Made by a program: the position numbers and the translations under genes. A stretch of 51,701 nucleotides of DNA, taken from the NCBI GenBank assembly GCA_017548565.1, contig JAFYZU010000044.1:1-51701 (forward strand), in the 5' to 3' direction. The notes beneath the pieces were generated by a model. It made no database searches. It saw only the letters and a list, made by a program, of their open reading frames with translations, and was not told the DNA's origin. The stretch's first letter is position 1. Each line of letters starts with the position of its first letter. Positions 23,984-32,408 of this stretch are shown piece after piece. This DNA is from Treponema sp. (GTDB lineage: Bacteria > Spirochaetota > Spirochaetia > Treponematales > Treponemataceae).

Positions 23984-25738
23984 TTATGCATTTAATTCTG
24001 CAAGTTTTTCTTTTACAATCTGTACAACTTTTGATGCTGCCTGTTCAAGAGGAACAAGTTCAGGTGAATCAGAAGTCCTGAGTTTAAGCTCAACATTCGG
24101 AAGATTTTTATCACCGACAACGATTCGTATCGGATATCCGATTAAATCTGCATCCTTGAACTTAACGCCTGGACGTTCATCCCTGTCATCAAGAAGCACA
24201 TCTATTCCTGCTGCAGTAAGCTCTTCATAAATTTTATCGGCTGCTTCCTTCATCTTATCTTTATACATTACAGGTACTACTGCAACCTGGAATGGTGCTG
24301 TACTCATTGTCCACTGGATTCCGTTTTCATCATGATGTGCTTCGATAATGCTTGCAAGTGTACGATCAACACCGATTCCGTAACATCCCATAATAGGAGT
24401 TGTAATTTTACCGTTTTCATCAAGATAAGTAACGTTCATTGACTTTGTATATTTATCTCCAAGCTTGAAGATATGACCAAGTTCATTTCCTTTTTTAGAA
24501 TAGAACGTTCCGCCGCATTCAGGACAAATATCGCCTGGTTTTACGACTCGTACATCGGCTGTTATAAACGGAGTAAAATCGCGTCCGGGTTCAACGTGTA
24601 TAAAGTGAACATCCTTTTTAAGTCCGCCTGTAACTGCATCGTGCATTGTCATAACGGTTTTGTCTGCAATTACCTGTGCTTTTTTAAGATTAACAGGTCC
24701 TGCAAATCCGACAGGTGCCTCAGTAATTTTAACGACGTCTTCTTCAGATGCAAGCTCTACAGAACCGGCTTTTAAGAGTGCGCAAAGTTTTGCTTCGTTT
24801 ACGTCAAGGTCACCGCGGATACATACTGCTACAAAATCAGATTTAAGCTCTATACCGGCGTTTTCAACTTTATAGATGAGTGTTTTTATAAATGCCTGTG
24901 GTGTAGTTTTTAAGAATTCTGAAAGTTCTTCGATGGTTTTTACATCCGGGGTTGGAATTTCCTGAACTTTTTCGGAAGTTTCTGTCTGAGGTTTTCCATC
25001 TTTGTTTAAGGCAACATCCTCTTTGCATGATGCTTTTTCGACGTTTGCGGCATATTTGCATTCAGGACAAAGGATAAGTGTATCGTCTCCGACTTCGCTT
25101 TCTACCATAAACTCTTCTGAGCCGGAACCACCCATTGCACCTGTGTCGGCTTTTACCGAAATTGTATTAAGCCCCATCCTTTTAAATATTTTACGGTAAG
25201 CCTCTGCGGCATTATTGTATGAATTATCGAGATCGTTTTGATTTTTATCGAAAGAATAGGCGTCCATCATTGTAAATTCGCGGCCTCTCATGACACCGTA
25301 ACGCGGACGGATTTCATCGCGATATTTTGTATTAATCTGATAGAGAGTAAATGGAAGCTGTTTGTAAGAATCAAGTCCATCGCGGACAAGAGCAGTAAAG
25401 GCTTCTTCTGCTGTCGGAGAAACAACCATGTCCTGACCACCACGGTTCTGCGGCTTGAGCATTTCAGGTCCCATTTTTTCCCATCTGCCCGATTCTTTCC
25501 AGATTTCTCCGGGCTGAATTACTGTTGGTTTCATTTCAAGCATACCGGCTTTATCAAGTTCTTGCCTTATGATATTTTCGATTTTTCGGAAGGCTTTGAG
25601 ACCCATTGGCATATATGAATAAAGACCGTTTCCAAGTTTACGGATAAGACCGGCACGCATCATTAACTGATGACTTGAAATAACTGCGTCGTTTGGAGCT
25701 TCACGCAGCGTTGAAATTATAAATTTTGATGCTTTCAT
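23984..25738 (-). CDS. proS: Prolyl-tRNA synthetase, bacterial type
   Basis: Charges tRNA-Pro. 584 residues, class II: motif 1 around GLIRKLGNGLYSYMPMG, motif 2 FRDEIRPRYGVMRGREF-like (YRDEIRPRYGVMRGREF), motif 3 GCYGIGVDRTLASI. Between motifs 2 and 3 lies the YbaK-like editing insertion (about 225-385), marking the bacterial long form, followed by the anticodon domain (FQVAVVPVMYKDK...). No Shine-Dalgarno is seen. TATAAT sits 9 nt before ATG, so the mRNA leader may be only about 2-3 nt. No T-box leader is present. Confidence 0.97.
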   Translation of the reverse strand: MKASKFIISTLREAPNDAVISSHQLMMRAGLIRKLGNGLYSYMPMGLKAFRKIENIIRQELDKAGMLEMKPTVIQPGEIWKESGRWEKMGPEMLKPQNRGGQDMVVSPTAEEAFTALVRDGLDSYKQLPFTLYQINTKYRDEIRPRYGVMRGREFTMMDAYSFDKNQNDLDNSYNNAAEAYRKIFKRMGLNTISVKADTGAMGGSGSEEFMVESEVGDDTLILCPECKYAANVEKASCKEDVALNKDGKPQTETSEKVQEIPTPDVKTIEELSEFLKTTPQAFIKTLIYKVENAGIELKSDFVAVCIRGDLDVNEAKLCALLKAGSVELASEEDVVKITEAPVGFAGPVNLKKAQVIADKTVMTMHDAVTGGLKKDVHFIHVEPGRDFTPFITADVRVVKPGDICPECGGTFYSKKGNELGHIFKLGDKYTKSMNVTYLDENGKITTPIMGCYGIGVDRTLASIIEAHHDENGIQWTMSTAPFQVAVVPVMYKDKMKEAADKIYEELTAAGIDVLLDDRDERPGVKFKDADLIGYPIRIVVGDKNLPNVELKLRTSDSPELVPLEQAASKVVQIVKEKLAELNA

Positions 25739-25747
25739 AATGATGAT

Positions 25748-25776
25748 ATTATAGTGGAAATATGGGGGATTGAAAA
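25748..25776 (-). promoter_or_regulatory. proS promoter
   Basis: Minus strand: TTTTCA (25776-25771), 17 bp, TATAAT (25753-25748), then 9 nt to ATG. The nearly leaderless arrangement lacks a Shine-Dalgarno. Confidence 0.5.
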
Positions 25777-25860
25777 TAGGGGATAGTTGTATAGGGGATA
25801 GGGGATAGCTATAAGCGGTTAACTATAGGTTATAAGCTACAAGCTATTTGCTATTTGTTA
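25764..25860. repeat. Degenerate intergenic repeat (GGGGATA units)
   Basis: The gap between yaaT and proS holds GGGGAT(A) at 25765-25770, 25779-25785, 25794-25800 and 25801-25807 (the last two in tandem). An imperfect hairpin (AGCTATAA ... TTATAAGCT) and related AAGCTA/GCTATTTG blocks follow up to 25860. No ORF is present. The pattern differs from all other gaps in the window and part of it overlaps the proS -35 region. Confidence 0.5.
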
Positions 25861-26781
25861 TTAATTAATCTTCCACTTATTGTTATCTTTTACGAAACGT
25901 TTGGCATTTACTTCAAGCAGGCGCCCGTCTTCACCGGACATTTTTACCATGTTTGTAAGAGGATTTACTTCGGTAATCGTAAAATTTGTTCCGTCATAGT
26001 AAATATGGATTCCTTCTGACGGTAAATTTTTTCTTGCTTCGTTGTACCAGTCAAATTCGTACGAAAGACAGCATAAAAGTCGTCCGCATTGACCTGAAAT
26101 TTTTGTGGAATTTAATGAGAGATTCTGATCTTTTGCCATTCTTATTGAAACAGAACGAAGCTTGTCTGAGATTCCATGGCAGCAGAAAGGTCGCCCGCAT
26201 ACACCTAGTCCGCCTGTAATCCTGCTTTCATCTCTGACACCAATCTGTCGCAATTCAATACGCATTTTGAATACGGAAACAAGATCCTTAACAAGCTCAC
26301 GGAAATCTACTCGGTTATCTGAACTGAAGAAAAACAAGGCTTTCTGTTCTTCTAAAAGAAAATGTGTGTCTACAAGCTTCATATCAAGTTTATGAGCGGC
26401 AACTTTTTCTTTAAAGACCTTTACGGCATCTTTTTCCTTTTTGATGAGTTCTTCGCGTTTTTTCATGTCATCGGCAGTTGCTTTTCGGTCTATTGTTACA
26501 ATATCATCGAATTTAATTCCAATCGGCTTTTTAGACTGACCTAGAACAAGAGCCATGTCTTTACCATAACGTGTAGGTGCAATTACATAATCTCCTGCTT
26601 TTAATTCAGTTTTTTCAGGAGCCTTTGCATATAAGGTTTCGCAGGAATATTCGAGCTTTATATGAAAAAGAGGAAAATCAATGACAAGATTTTCAACTTC
26701 TTCTACGTGTTCTTCGTTATCTTCAAGATTCGAAAGGTTTTCGTTTTCATCATCTATATCGCTTTCAAAAATATCACTCAT
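25861..26781 (-). CDS. yaaT: PSP1-domain protein, YaaT/RicT family
   Basis: 306 residues with an acidic N-terminus and a PSP1 domain carrying the cysteine signature GLGVCGRPFCCHG ... GQCGRLLCCLSYE. In Bacillus, YaaT (RicT) forms an Fe-S containing complex with YlbF and YmcA that adjusts RNase Y activity; whether partners exist here is not visible. It lies 25 nt after the YaaR-family gene, the same yaaR-yaaT pairing as in Firmicutes. AGGA precedes ATG, and a TATAAT further upstream may allow separate expression. Confidence 0.92.
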   Translation of the reverse strand: MSDIFESDIDDENENLSNLEDNEEHVEEVENLVIDFPLFHIKLEYSCETLYAKAPEKTELKAGDYVIAPTRYGKDMALVLGQSKKPIGIKFDDIVTIDRKATADDMKKREELIKKEKDAVKVFKEKVAAHKLDMKLVDTHFLLEEQKALFFFSSDNRVDFRELVKDLVSVFKMRIELRQIGVRDESRITGGLGVCGRPFCCHGISDKLRSVSIRMAKDQNLSLNSTKISGQCGRLLCCLSYEFDWYNEARKNLPSEGIHIYYDGTNFTITEVNPLTNMVKMSGEDGRLLEVNAKRFVKDNNKWKIN

Positions 26782-26806
26782 ATTAAATCCTATTGATATT
26801 ATATTT

Positions 26807-27373
26807 TTATGCCTGCATTAAGTCTACAATTAATCCTTTTATTTCGTCAACTTGTGCCAGAATTTTAAGATTGTTCATCTGGTTGTTCAAGGTCATCCTT
26901 GTCAGTTCATCAAGCTTCTGGTTTATTGTTTCAATCTGTGTTCTGGGATCTTTTTTATGTGGAGGAAGCTGATAGTTTGAAAAACTTCCGCGTGGTATTT
27001 CGGTAGTCCTGAATTTTTTTGAATTAATCTTAAAGTTATGCATTACAACATAATAAATGAACTGCTGGACTTTTTCCTTGAAATTCTGAATGTTTTCGTT
27101 TGTGAGGTTTGAGGCAAGCTCGTTTCCTGCAAGATCTACCGCATCCTTTAAATAAACTGCAGCTTCTTCTAAAGACATTGTCCTGATTTGCGATGGAAGC
27201 TGGATTTCTGCGGTTTCTAAATTTTCATTTTGGGTATCTGATGTTTTGAATAACTGTGAAAACCTGATTTTTTTGTCAGATTCTACTTTTTCATTTTTTT
27301 TGGGAGTCTGCGAAGAAGCGTTCTGTACTCCGGCATAATAATTTGCAGCGCTGAGAGGATTTATATCACTCAT
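26807..27373 (-). CDS. yaaR: YaaR-family protein (DUF327)
   Basis: 188 residues. The C-terminal pattern TINQKLDELTR ... MNNLKILAQVDEIKGLIVDLMQA matches the end of DUF327/YaaR proteins (typically QLxILxKIDEIRGLLLDL). The N-terminus is a low-complexity Ser/Asn/Lys segment. Function unknown; Bacillus yaaR sits beside yaaT, and that neighbour is kept here. The start overlaps the bactofilin stop by 4 bases, so the two are translationally coupled. Confidence 0.75.
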   Translation of the reverse strand: MSDINPLSAANYYAGVQNASSQTPKKNEKVESDKKIRFSQLFKTSDTQNENLETAEIQLPSQIRTMSLEEAAVYLKDAVDLAGNELASNLTNENIQNFKEKVQQFIYYVVMHNFKINSKKFRTTEIPRGSFSNYQLPPHKKDPRTQIETINQKLDELTRMTLNNQMNNLKILAQVDEIKGLIVDLMQA

Positions 27374-27786
27374 GAAAGTAAAACCTTTTCTTTAATTGCT
27401 TTAGACTGAAGGTACTGTTCTGATTCTGTTTTATAAGTTTCTGAATCTTTAATTGAAATACATCGTCCATGGAATGTCGCTTTATCTTCAATCTGAACTT
27501 TTGGAGAAAGAATGTCGCCTATAACGATAGATTCCGATAAAAGAGAAACTCCTTCCGAAGCGTTGATATCACCCAGGACTATTCCGCCGGTAATAAGGAT
27601 TGATTTTCCCTTGATGTTTCCCCTGATTCTTGCACTTTCACCGATGATGATGTTTCCATCTGTGTCTAAATTTCCATCGATATCTCCATCAAGCCTTACA
27701 AAACCGTTAATGTGGATGTTTCCGGAAATTGCAGTTCCTTTTCCTATAAGAGTATTGATTGAAATATCATCGAAAATGCTTGCCAT
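27370..27786 (-). CDS. Bactofilin (polymer-forming cytoskeletal protein)
   Basis: 138 residues. A right-handed beta-helix is built from short Gly-rich rungs: TLIGKGTAISGNIHINGFVRLDGDIDGNL ... IRGNIKGKSILITGGIVLGDINA ... IVIGDILSPKVQI. Bactofilins polymerise without nucleotides and position cell-wall enzymes. The gene is 11 nt after an M23 peptidase, a pairing known from curved and helical bacteria, and overlaps yaaR. This makes it a good candidate for cell-shape control in a helical spirochaete. Confidence 0.93.
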   Translation of the reverse strand: MASIFDDISINTLIGKGTAISGNIHINGFVRLDGDIDGNLDTDGNIIIGESARIRGNIKGKSILITGGIVLGDINASEGVSLLSESIVIGDILSPKVQIEDKATFHGRCISIKDSETYKTESEQYLQSKAIKEKVLLS

Positions 27787-27797
27787 AAAAAGAAAAC

Positions 27798-28826
27798 CTA
27801 TTTCTTAGAAAGTTTGATGTTTACGTATTTTGCAGGATCTACTACATCTGATCCGATATGAACTTCGTAATGAAGGTGCGGACCAGTTACAAGACCAGTA
27901 CTTCCGCAAGTACCGATTACATCACCCTGATTAACAATCTGTCCTTTGCTTATTCTGAAGGAATTTAAGTGGGCATAACGTGTATAAAATCCGTGATTAT
28001 GTTTAAGAATGATATAGCTTCCATAACCGCTGTCATAACCGACTGTAACAACCTGTCCTGATGCTGCAGCAAGAACAGGGTCTCCGCTTCTGTAAGTAGA
28101 GAAGTCAATTCCTTTATGAATGTACCAGTTTCCTTTTGTAGGATGAATATTTGGTCCGAAAGACATTGAAACATGAAGATTTGGTCCAACAAGCGGACAG
28201 ATACTTGGAATCTCGGTAAAGAGAGACTGTTGGGTTTTAAGCATCTTTCCAATCTGTTCTATAGGTTCAATTGCTCCTTCAAGATAAGATGTAAGTTCAC
28301 GTATATCGGCAATTTCTCTTGAAGAACCGGTTGTAATGTCTTTTGTGCTGAAAAGTGATGAAAGATCGCTTGTAGAAGCATTATTGTTTGTTTTTGTCGA
28401 GCCTTTATTGATACCTAAAAGAGAAAGACTCTGTGATAAAGAAGTCTGGAATCGTTTTGCGGCCTGAAAAAGGTTTGTATTTTCATCACGGAGAAGATCA
28501 AGGCTTGCAAGAGCTTCTTTGTTCTGTGTTTCGAGATTTGAAATAGTCATATTTGCAGAAATAGATCTGCTGTTGAAATAAAAAAATGAAAAGAAAATAC
28601 CGATTGTCAGGAAAATTGTCAAAAATAAAGCAAAAACATTAGTCTGAAAGTTGATAACCTTGCTTTTTGAATGAGGAACAATCATTATTGTGAGTTTATT
28701 ATCTAAAAATTTGAATATACGTACAAAAAGAGTACCTATTTTTTTAAATAGGGAACCAAAGCCTTTGGAAACATTATTGGCGAATCTTTTTTCAAATTTT
28801 TTAACTTGTTTTTGTGTTCTAGACAA
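27798..28826 (-). CDS. Membrane-anchored M23 peptidase
   Basis: I place the start at TTG 28826 (342 residues), because GGGAG lies 7 nt upstream; a longer frame from TTG 28853 has no ribosome site. A basic N-terminus is followed by a membrane helix (about 65-85, FALFLTIFLTIGIFFSFFYF), a coiled coil (about 90-140), and a LytM/M23 domain with zinc motifs HKGID, GYGSYIILKHNHGFYTRYAHL and HLHYEVH. All metal and catalytic His/Asp are present, so it should be an active peptidoglycan endopeptidase in the periplasm. It is first in the bactofilin-yaaR-yaaT unit. Confidence 0.93.
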   Translation of the reverse strand: MSRTQKQVKKFEKRFANNVSKGFGSLFKKIGTLFVRIFKFLDNKLTIMIVPHSKSKVINFQTNVFALFLTIFLTIGIFFSFFYFNSRSISANMTISNLETQNKEALASLDLLRDENTNLFQAAKRFQTSLSQSLSLLGINKGSTKTNNNASTSDLSSLFSTKDITTGSSREIADIRELTSYLEGAIEPIEQIGKMLKTQQSLFTEIPSICPLVGPNLHVSMSFGPNIHPTKGNWYIHKGIDFSTYRSGDPVLAAASGQVVTVGYDSGYGSYIILKHNHGFYTRYAHLNSFRISKGQIVNQGDVIGTCGSTGLVTGPHLHYEVHIGSDVVDPAKYVNIKLSKK

Positions 28827-28865
28827 TTTATAGCTCCCTGAAAATTGTGCCAAGTGTGTTCTTAC

Positions 28866-28894
28866 AGTATAGCACAGTACGTTTATTTTATCAA
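28866..28894 (-). promoter_or_regulatory. Promoter of the M23-bactofilin operon
   Basis: Minus strand: TTGATA (28894-28889), 17 bp ending TGC (extended -10), TATACT (28871-28866). The leader to TTG 28826 would be about 33 nt. Confidence 0.65.
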
Positions 28895-28933
28895 TTATTA
28901 TTCATTAATATAGTAAAATATTACAGAAATAAT

Positions 28934-28962
28934 TTGACATAAGTACAAACCTATATTATCAT
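28934..28962 (+). promoter_or_regulatory. tatD-dus promoter
   Basis: Consensus TTGACA (28934-28939), 17 bp, TATCAT (28957-28962). About 45 nt of leader precedes tatD, with AAGGA as ribosome site. It is divergent from the M23 promoter. Confidence 0.7.
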
Positions 28963-29013
28963 TATCGGTAAGAACAGACGTTTTTATAACACATCTTTTT
29001 AAGGATAAAAGCC

Positions 29014-29790
29014 ATGAAGTTTTTTGATACTCATGCCCACATCGGGCTTATTTACGATGATAATATTGAACAATTACGCGTTATACAGCAGGCAAAACAG
29101 GCTGGGGTTACCCGTATTGTAAGCATAAATAACAGTTTGTTAGATTTTCCTAAGGTTTATAATAACTTAAAGTCTATGTCTGGAGTTTATCATGCAGTCG
29201 GAATAGCTCCATCAGAGGTTACTAATCCTGGGCCTGACTGGATAAATACGATTGAAAAAAATCTTGAGCTTCCGAATGTAATTGCTGTAGGTGAAACAGG
29301 TCTGGATTATTACAAACAGTTCGGAGATAAACGCTCACAGATTGAACTTTTCATTACTCAGCTTGAAATAGCACAGAAGCATAATCTTCCGGTAATCATT
29401 CATAACAGAGATGCCGGAAAGGATGTTTATGATGTTTTAACGGAGCGTCTTCCGGATGCAGGAGCAATTCTTCACTGTTATTCAGAAGATGCAGAATATG
29501 CAAAAAAATGCCTCGATAAAAATATCTGGTTCAGTTTTGCAGGAAATTTAACTTACAGAAATGCAAGAAATCTTCACGATACGGTAATGAGTATTCCTGT
29601 AGAGCGGATTCTTATAGAAACAGAAAGTCCGTTTATGATTCCTGCAGAATACCGTGAACGAAAACGAACGATGCCGGCATATCTTCCGTCTACTGCTAAA
29701 TTCCTTGCAGAAATGCTTGAGATGGATCTTGAAGAATTAAGTGAAATCTTATGGAAAAACAGCTGCAAGGCATTTAATCTGCCGGAATAA
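29014..29790 (+). CDS. tatD: TatD-family metal-dependent hydrolase
   Basis: 258 residues, TIM-barrel amidohydrolase superfamily. Metal and active-site motifs: FFDTHAHIG (HxH), GETGLDYYKQ (Glu), PVIIHNRDAG (His), AILHCYSED (His). The last conserved motif, normally ETDSP/ETDAP, here reads ETESP, so the usual metal/catalytic Asp is Glu. TatD enzymes act as 3'-5' DNases in DNA repair. The stop overlaps the dus start (TAATG), so the two are coupled. Confidence 0.9.
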   Translation: MKFFDTHAHIGLIYDDNIEQLRVIQQAKQAGVTRIVSINNSLLDFPKVYNNLKSMSGVYHAVGIAPSEVTNPGPDWINTIEKNLELPNVIAVGETGLDYYKQFGDKRSQIELFITQLEIAQKHNLPVIIHNRDAGKDVYDVLTERLPDAGAILHCYSEDAEYAKKCLDKNIWFSFAGNLTYRNARNLHDTVMSIPVERILIETESPFMIPAEYRERKRTMPAYLPSTAKFLAEMLEMDLEELSEILWKNSCKAFNLPE

Positions 29791-30770
29791 TGAAAAAGCT
29801 TTATCATCCGGTAAAAATCGGTAATTTAGAATTAAAAGGAAATCTCTTTCTGGCGCCTGTTGCAGGTTATAGTGACAGTGCGTTTCGTTCCGTGTGCATT
29901 GAAAACGGTGCGTGCTTTACTTATACAGAGATGGTAAGTGCCGAAGCGCTTGTAAGAAAAAATTTTAAGACAGAAATCCTGATGAAACGTGCCTGCAATG
30001 AAAAGGTTTATGCAGTACAGCTTTTCGGTGGTGCAGAGGATGTAATGGCAGAGGCTGCACGTATCGTTCGCGAAAAAACCGGTTGTGAAGTAATAGACAT
30101 AAACTGTGGATGTCCTGTTCCAAAAATCATAAGGAGCGGAGCGGGTTCGGTTTTAACAAAAGAGCCGGAAAAGCTTTATAAAATTGCATCTGCGGTTGTA
30201 AAAGCAGTTGATGTTCCTGTAACAGTTAAAATCCGTTCGGGATGGGATAAACAGACAATTACCTGGAAAGAAGCGGCTCAGGCGGCGATAGATGCAGGTG
30301 TAAAAGCAATTACAATTCATCCACGAACTAAAGCGCAGGGGTACGAGGGTCATTCTGACTGGAATATAATGAAAGAGCTTGTTGTTTTTGCGGATGGAAG
30401 AATACCTGTTTTTGGAAGCGGAGATCTGTTTAAGCCGGAAGATGCACAGAAAATGATTGAGCAGACCGGTGCAGATGCTGTGATGTTTGCCAGAGGTGCA
30501 ATGGGTAATCCGTTTATATTCCGCGATGCAGTTTCGTTATTGAAAAACGGCAGTTATGAGCCTGTACCGGCCGAAGAAAGAATAAAGACAGGTTTTGAAG
30601 AACTCGAAAGGCTTGTTTCCGAAACGAATGAAAAGCATGCATGTCTTGAAATGCGCAAAAGATTTTCTGCATATTCTAAGGGAATCTGTAATGGAGCTGC
30701 CTTGAGGGCAAAAATCGTTCATGCAGCGACAGTTAAGGATTATCGCGATATTTTCGAAGGGTTTATTTAA
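29790..30770 (+). CDS. dus: tRNA-dihydrouridine synthase
   Basis: 326 residues; an FMN TIM-barrel enzyme that reduces uridines in the tRNA D-loop. Signatures: LAPVAGYSDSAFR, AVQLFGG, DINCGCPVPKIIRSGAGS containing the catalytic Cys, VKIRSGWD, ITIHPRTKAQGY, and DAVMFARGAMGNPFIF. The set is closest to the DusB type. It is coupled to tatD by a 1-base overlap. Confidence 0.95.
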   Translation: MKKLYHPVKIGNLELKGNLFLAPVAGYSDSAFRSVCIENGACFTYTEMVSAEALVRKNFKTEILMKRACNEKVYAVQLFGGAEDVMAEAARIVREKTGCEVIDINCGCPVPKIIRSGAGSVLTKEPEKLYKIASAVVKAVDVPVTVKIRSGWDKQTITWKEAAQAAIDAGVKAITIHPRTKAQGYEGHSDWNIMKELVVFADGRIPVFGSGDLFKPEDAQKMIEQTGADAVMFARGAMGNPFIFRDAVSLLKNGSYEPVPAEERIKTGFEELERLVSETNEKHACLEMRKRFSAYSKGICNGAALRAKIVHAATVKDYRDIFEGFI

Positions 30771-30801
30771 AAATCGACAAAACACTGTTCTTCTGATAGA
30801 A

Positions 30802-30807
30802 TATAAT
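30802..30807 (+). promoter_or_regulatory. -10 box 8 nt before the start codon
   Basis: TATAAT followed by GAATAAAA and ATG at 30816; no Shine-Dalgarno. The -35 position is weak (AAAACA). This fits a leaderless or 1-2 nt leader transcript. Confidence 0.4.
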
Positions 30808-30815
30808 GAATAAAA

Positions 30816-32402
30816 ATGAGTATTATTCAGGCAATCGCAGAAATTTTTGATTCTATTTTTAAAAGATCGTCTCCCGAGGTTCAGAAAAGAATGCTTCTTA
30901 AAAAGCTCGATTCTGAAATCAGACTTTTTACACCGGTTCTTTGTGTAGAAGGTAAACTCCAGCCAAATTTTGCCGAAGCGTTATATTCTTTGTACAAGCT
31001 TACAAGATCTTTTGATGATTTATTTTCTGTTACGGTAAGTCCGCTTGATGTTCAGCGCCAGCATAGATTTGAATCTCAGTTGATTTTTACAGCCTATTCT
31101 TCTGAGGATCAGGCTATTTTTGAAGCCTTGTCTTATGAAAATCGTAAGCGTGAAATTCTTGAATCGAATGAACCGGCAGAAAAAATTTATTACAAGCAGC
31201 GTAAGAATTTTGATAAATTAATCCGCGATCTTAATGATGAACCCTTTGAAAAAATGGATATGGAAATTCTTGAGCTTCGTCATTTTGTAGAATTCTGCCA
31301 TTACAGTTTTGTGCCGTTCATGCAGATTTTTGACAACGGTTTTATTGCCGGAGATTTTTCATATAAACCAACATATACAGAAGTAAGCGTTCATAAGGCA
31401 ATCAATCTTCTTGAAGATTTTTATTATCTTACCGAGGGATTAAAGATAACGACAGTACTTGCAGATCAGGTGCTTGCCCTTGCACAGCTTCGAAAAGGTG
31501 TTGCCCTTGAAAACACAGAAATTAACAGTTATGTCGGTAATTTAAAGAAAATAAATTATATTATTTCAAAAATAATTCCAGCGAACAGAATAAAGGCACT
31601 TATACGATATGTAAAGGCGGACGGTACTTATGAGCCTAAAATAGCACTTTATTCGGGCTCACCGCGTAAGGAATTTGCTGCGATTTTAAAAACTGAATTT
31701 GATTCAAATGAACTGAGGGTAAAATCAGAAATCCAGGATGAGCAGATATCGAGCGATGTTACAGATTTGTTTAAAAATGTTCCTCTTGAGCAGCTTTTCG
31801 GCTATAATGATGAATATAACAGGATTTTTCAGAAAAATACGTCGTTTGCCTTTAAGTGGATAAAACCAATGCAGGTTTTAAAAACTTTCGTAAAAGTTTA
31901 CATCAGTAGTGGAATTAAAAGCCTTTTAAATGATATTGTTATAGAAGGTTTTTTCAGCAGTCCTACTTACAAATCAAATTTTTCGGGAACAGTTTATTCT
32001 GTTATAAATGCCGATTCACAGATTTCTGAATTTGAAGATTCGTTTGGACAGGATAAACGGAACAGTATTGCAGTTATGCAGGGATATGTTCACGACAGTC
32101 ATAAAGACAAGGATTTTTACAGAAGACTTGAAAAAATGGTTGTAAGTGCGAACGATGAATGTCATAAAATAATGCAGGAAATCTGTACGGCGCTGGAAGT
32201 CCTTTATAAAAATCTGATAGAATTGATAGCTGATGCAAAAAAGCCGTCAAGTGAGATTATTTCGAATCTAAAAATGCTGATGATGTCTTCCAGGAACAGA
32301 GAGCATTCAAACCTTCTTGAAGAACAGATTCAGAACTGGACGATTTTTTTTGATATTATGAAAAACTATGTTATTATTAATAATGTTAATGGAGACGTAT
32401 AG
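30816..32402 (+). CDS. Spirochaete hypothetical protein
   Basis: 528 residues, soluble and largely helical, with no signal peptide or convincing membrane span. It has charged heptad-like stretches (KIYYKQRKNFDKLIRDL, DECHKIMQEICTALEVLYKNLIEL). I recall similar proteins only from Treponema (DUF5312-like), but this cannot be checked here. It lies directly before a GAF-GGDEF cyclase (6 nt gap) and probably shares its transcript. Function unknown. Confidence 0.8.
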   Translation: MSIIQAIAEIFDSIFKRSSPEVQKRMLLKKLDSEIRLFTPVLCVEGKLQPNFAEALYSLYKLTRSFDDLFSVTVSPLDVQRQHRFESQLIFTAYSSEDQAIFEALSYENRKREILESNEPAEKIYYKQRKNFDKLIRDLNDEPFEKMDMEILELRHFVEFCHYSFVPFMQIFDNGFIAGDFSYKPTYTEVSVHKAINLLEDFYYLTEGLKITTVLADQVLALAQLRKGVALENTEINSYVGNLKKINYIISKIIPANRIKALIRYVKADGTYEPKIALYSGSPRKEFAAILKTEFDSNELRVKSEIQDEQISSDVTDLFKNVPLEQLFGYNDEYNRIFQKNTSFAFKWIKPMQVLKTFVKVYISSGIKSLLNDIVIEGFFSSPTYKSNFSGTVYSVINADSQISEFEDSFGQDKRNSIAVMQGYVHDSHKDKDFYRRLEKMVVSANDECHKIMQEICTALEVLYKNLIELIADAKKPSSEIISNLKMLMMSSRNREHSNLLEEQIQNWTIFFDIMKNYVIINNVNGDV

Positions 32403-32408
32403 TAAAAA

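Noticed and set aside
25739-25760. T-box leader for proS
   Set aside because: The -10 box lies 9 nt from ATG, so there is no leader to hold specifier and antiterminator structures.
28957-28985. Minus-strand ACCGATAA near 28970
   Set aside because: The nearest TAAA is spaced 2 nt short of the consensus and the site is over 130 nt from the M23 start, which has its own better promoter.
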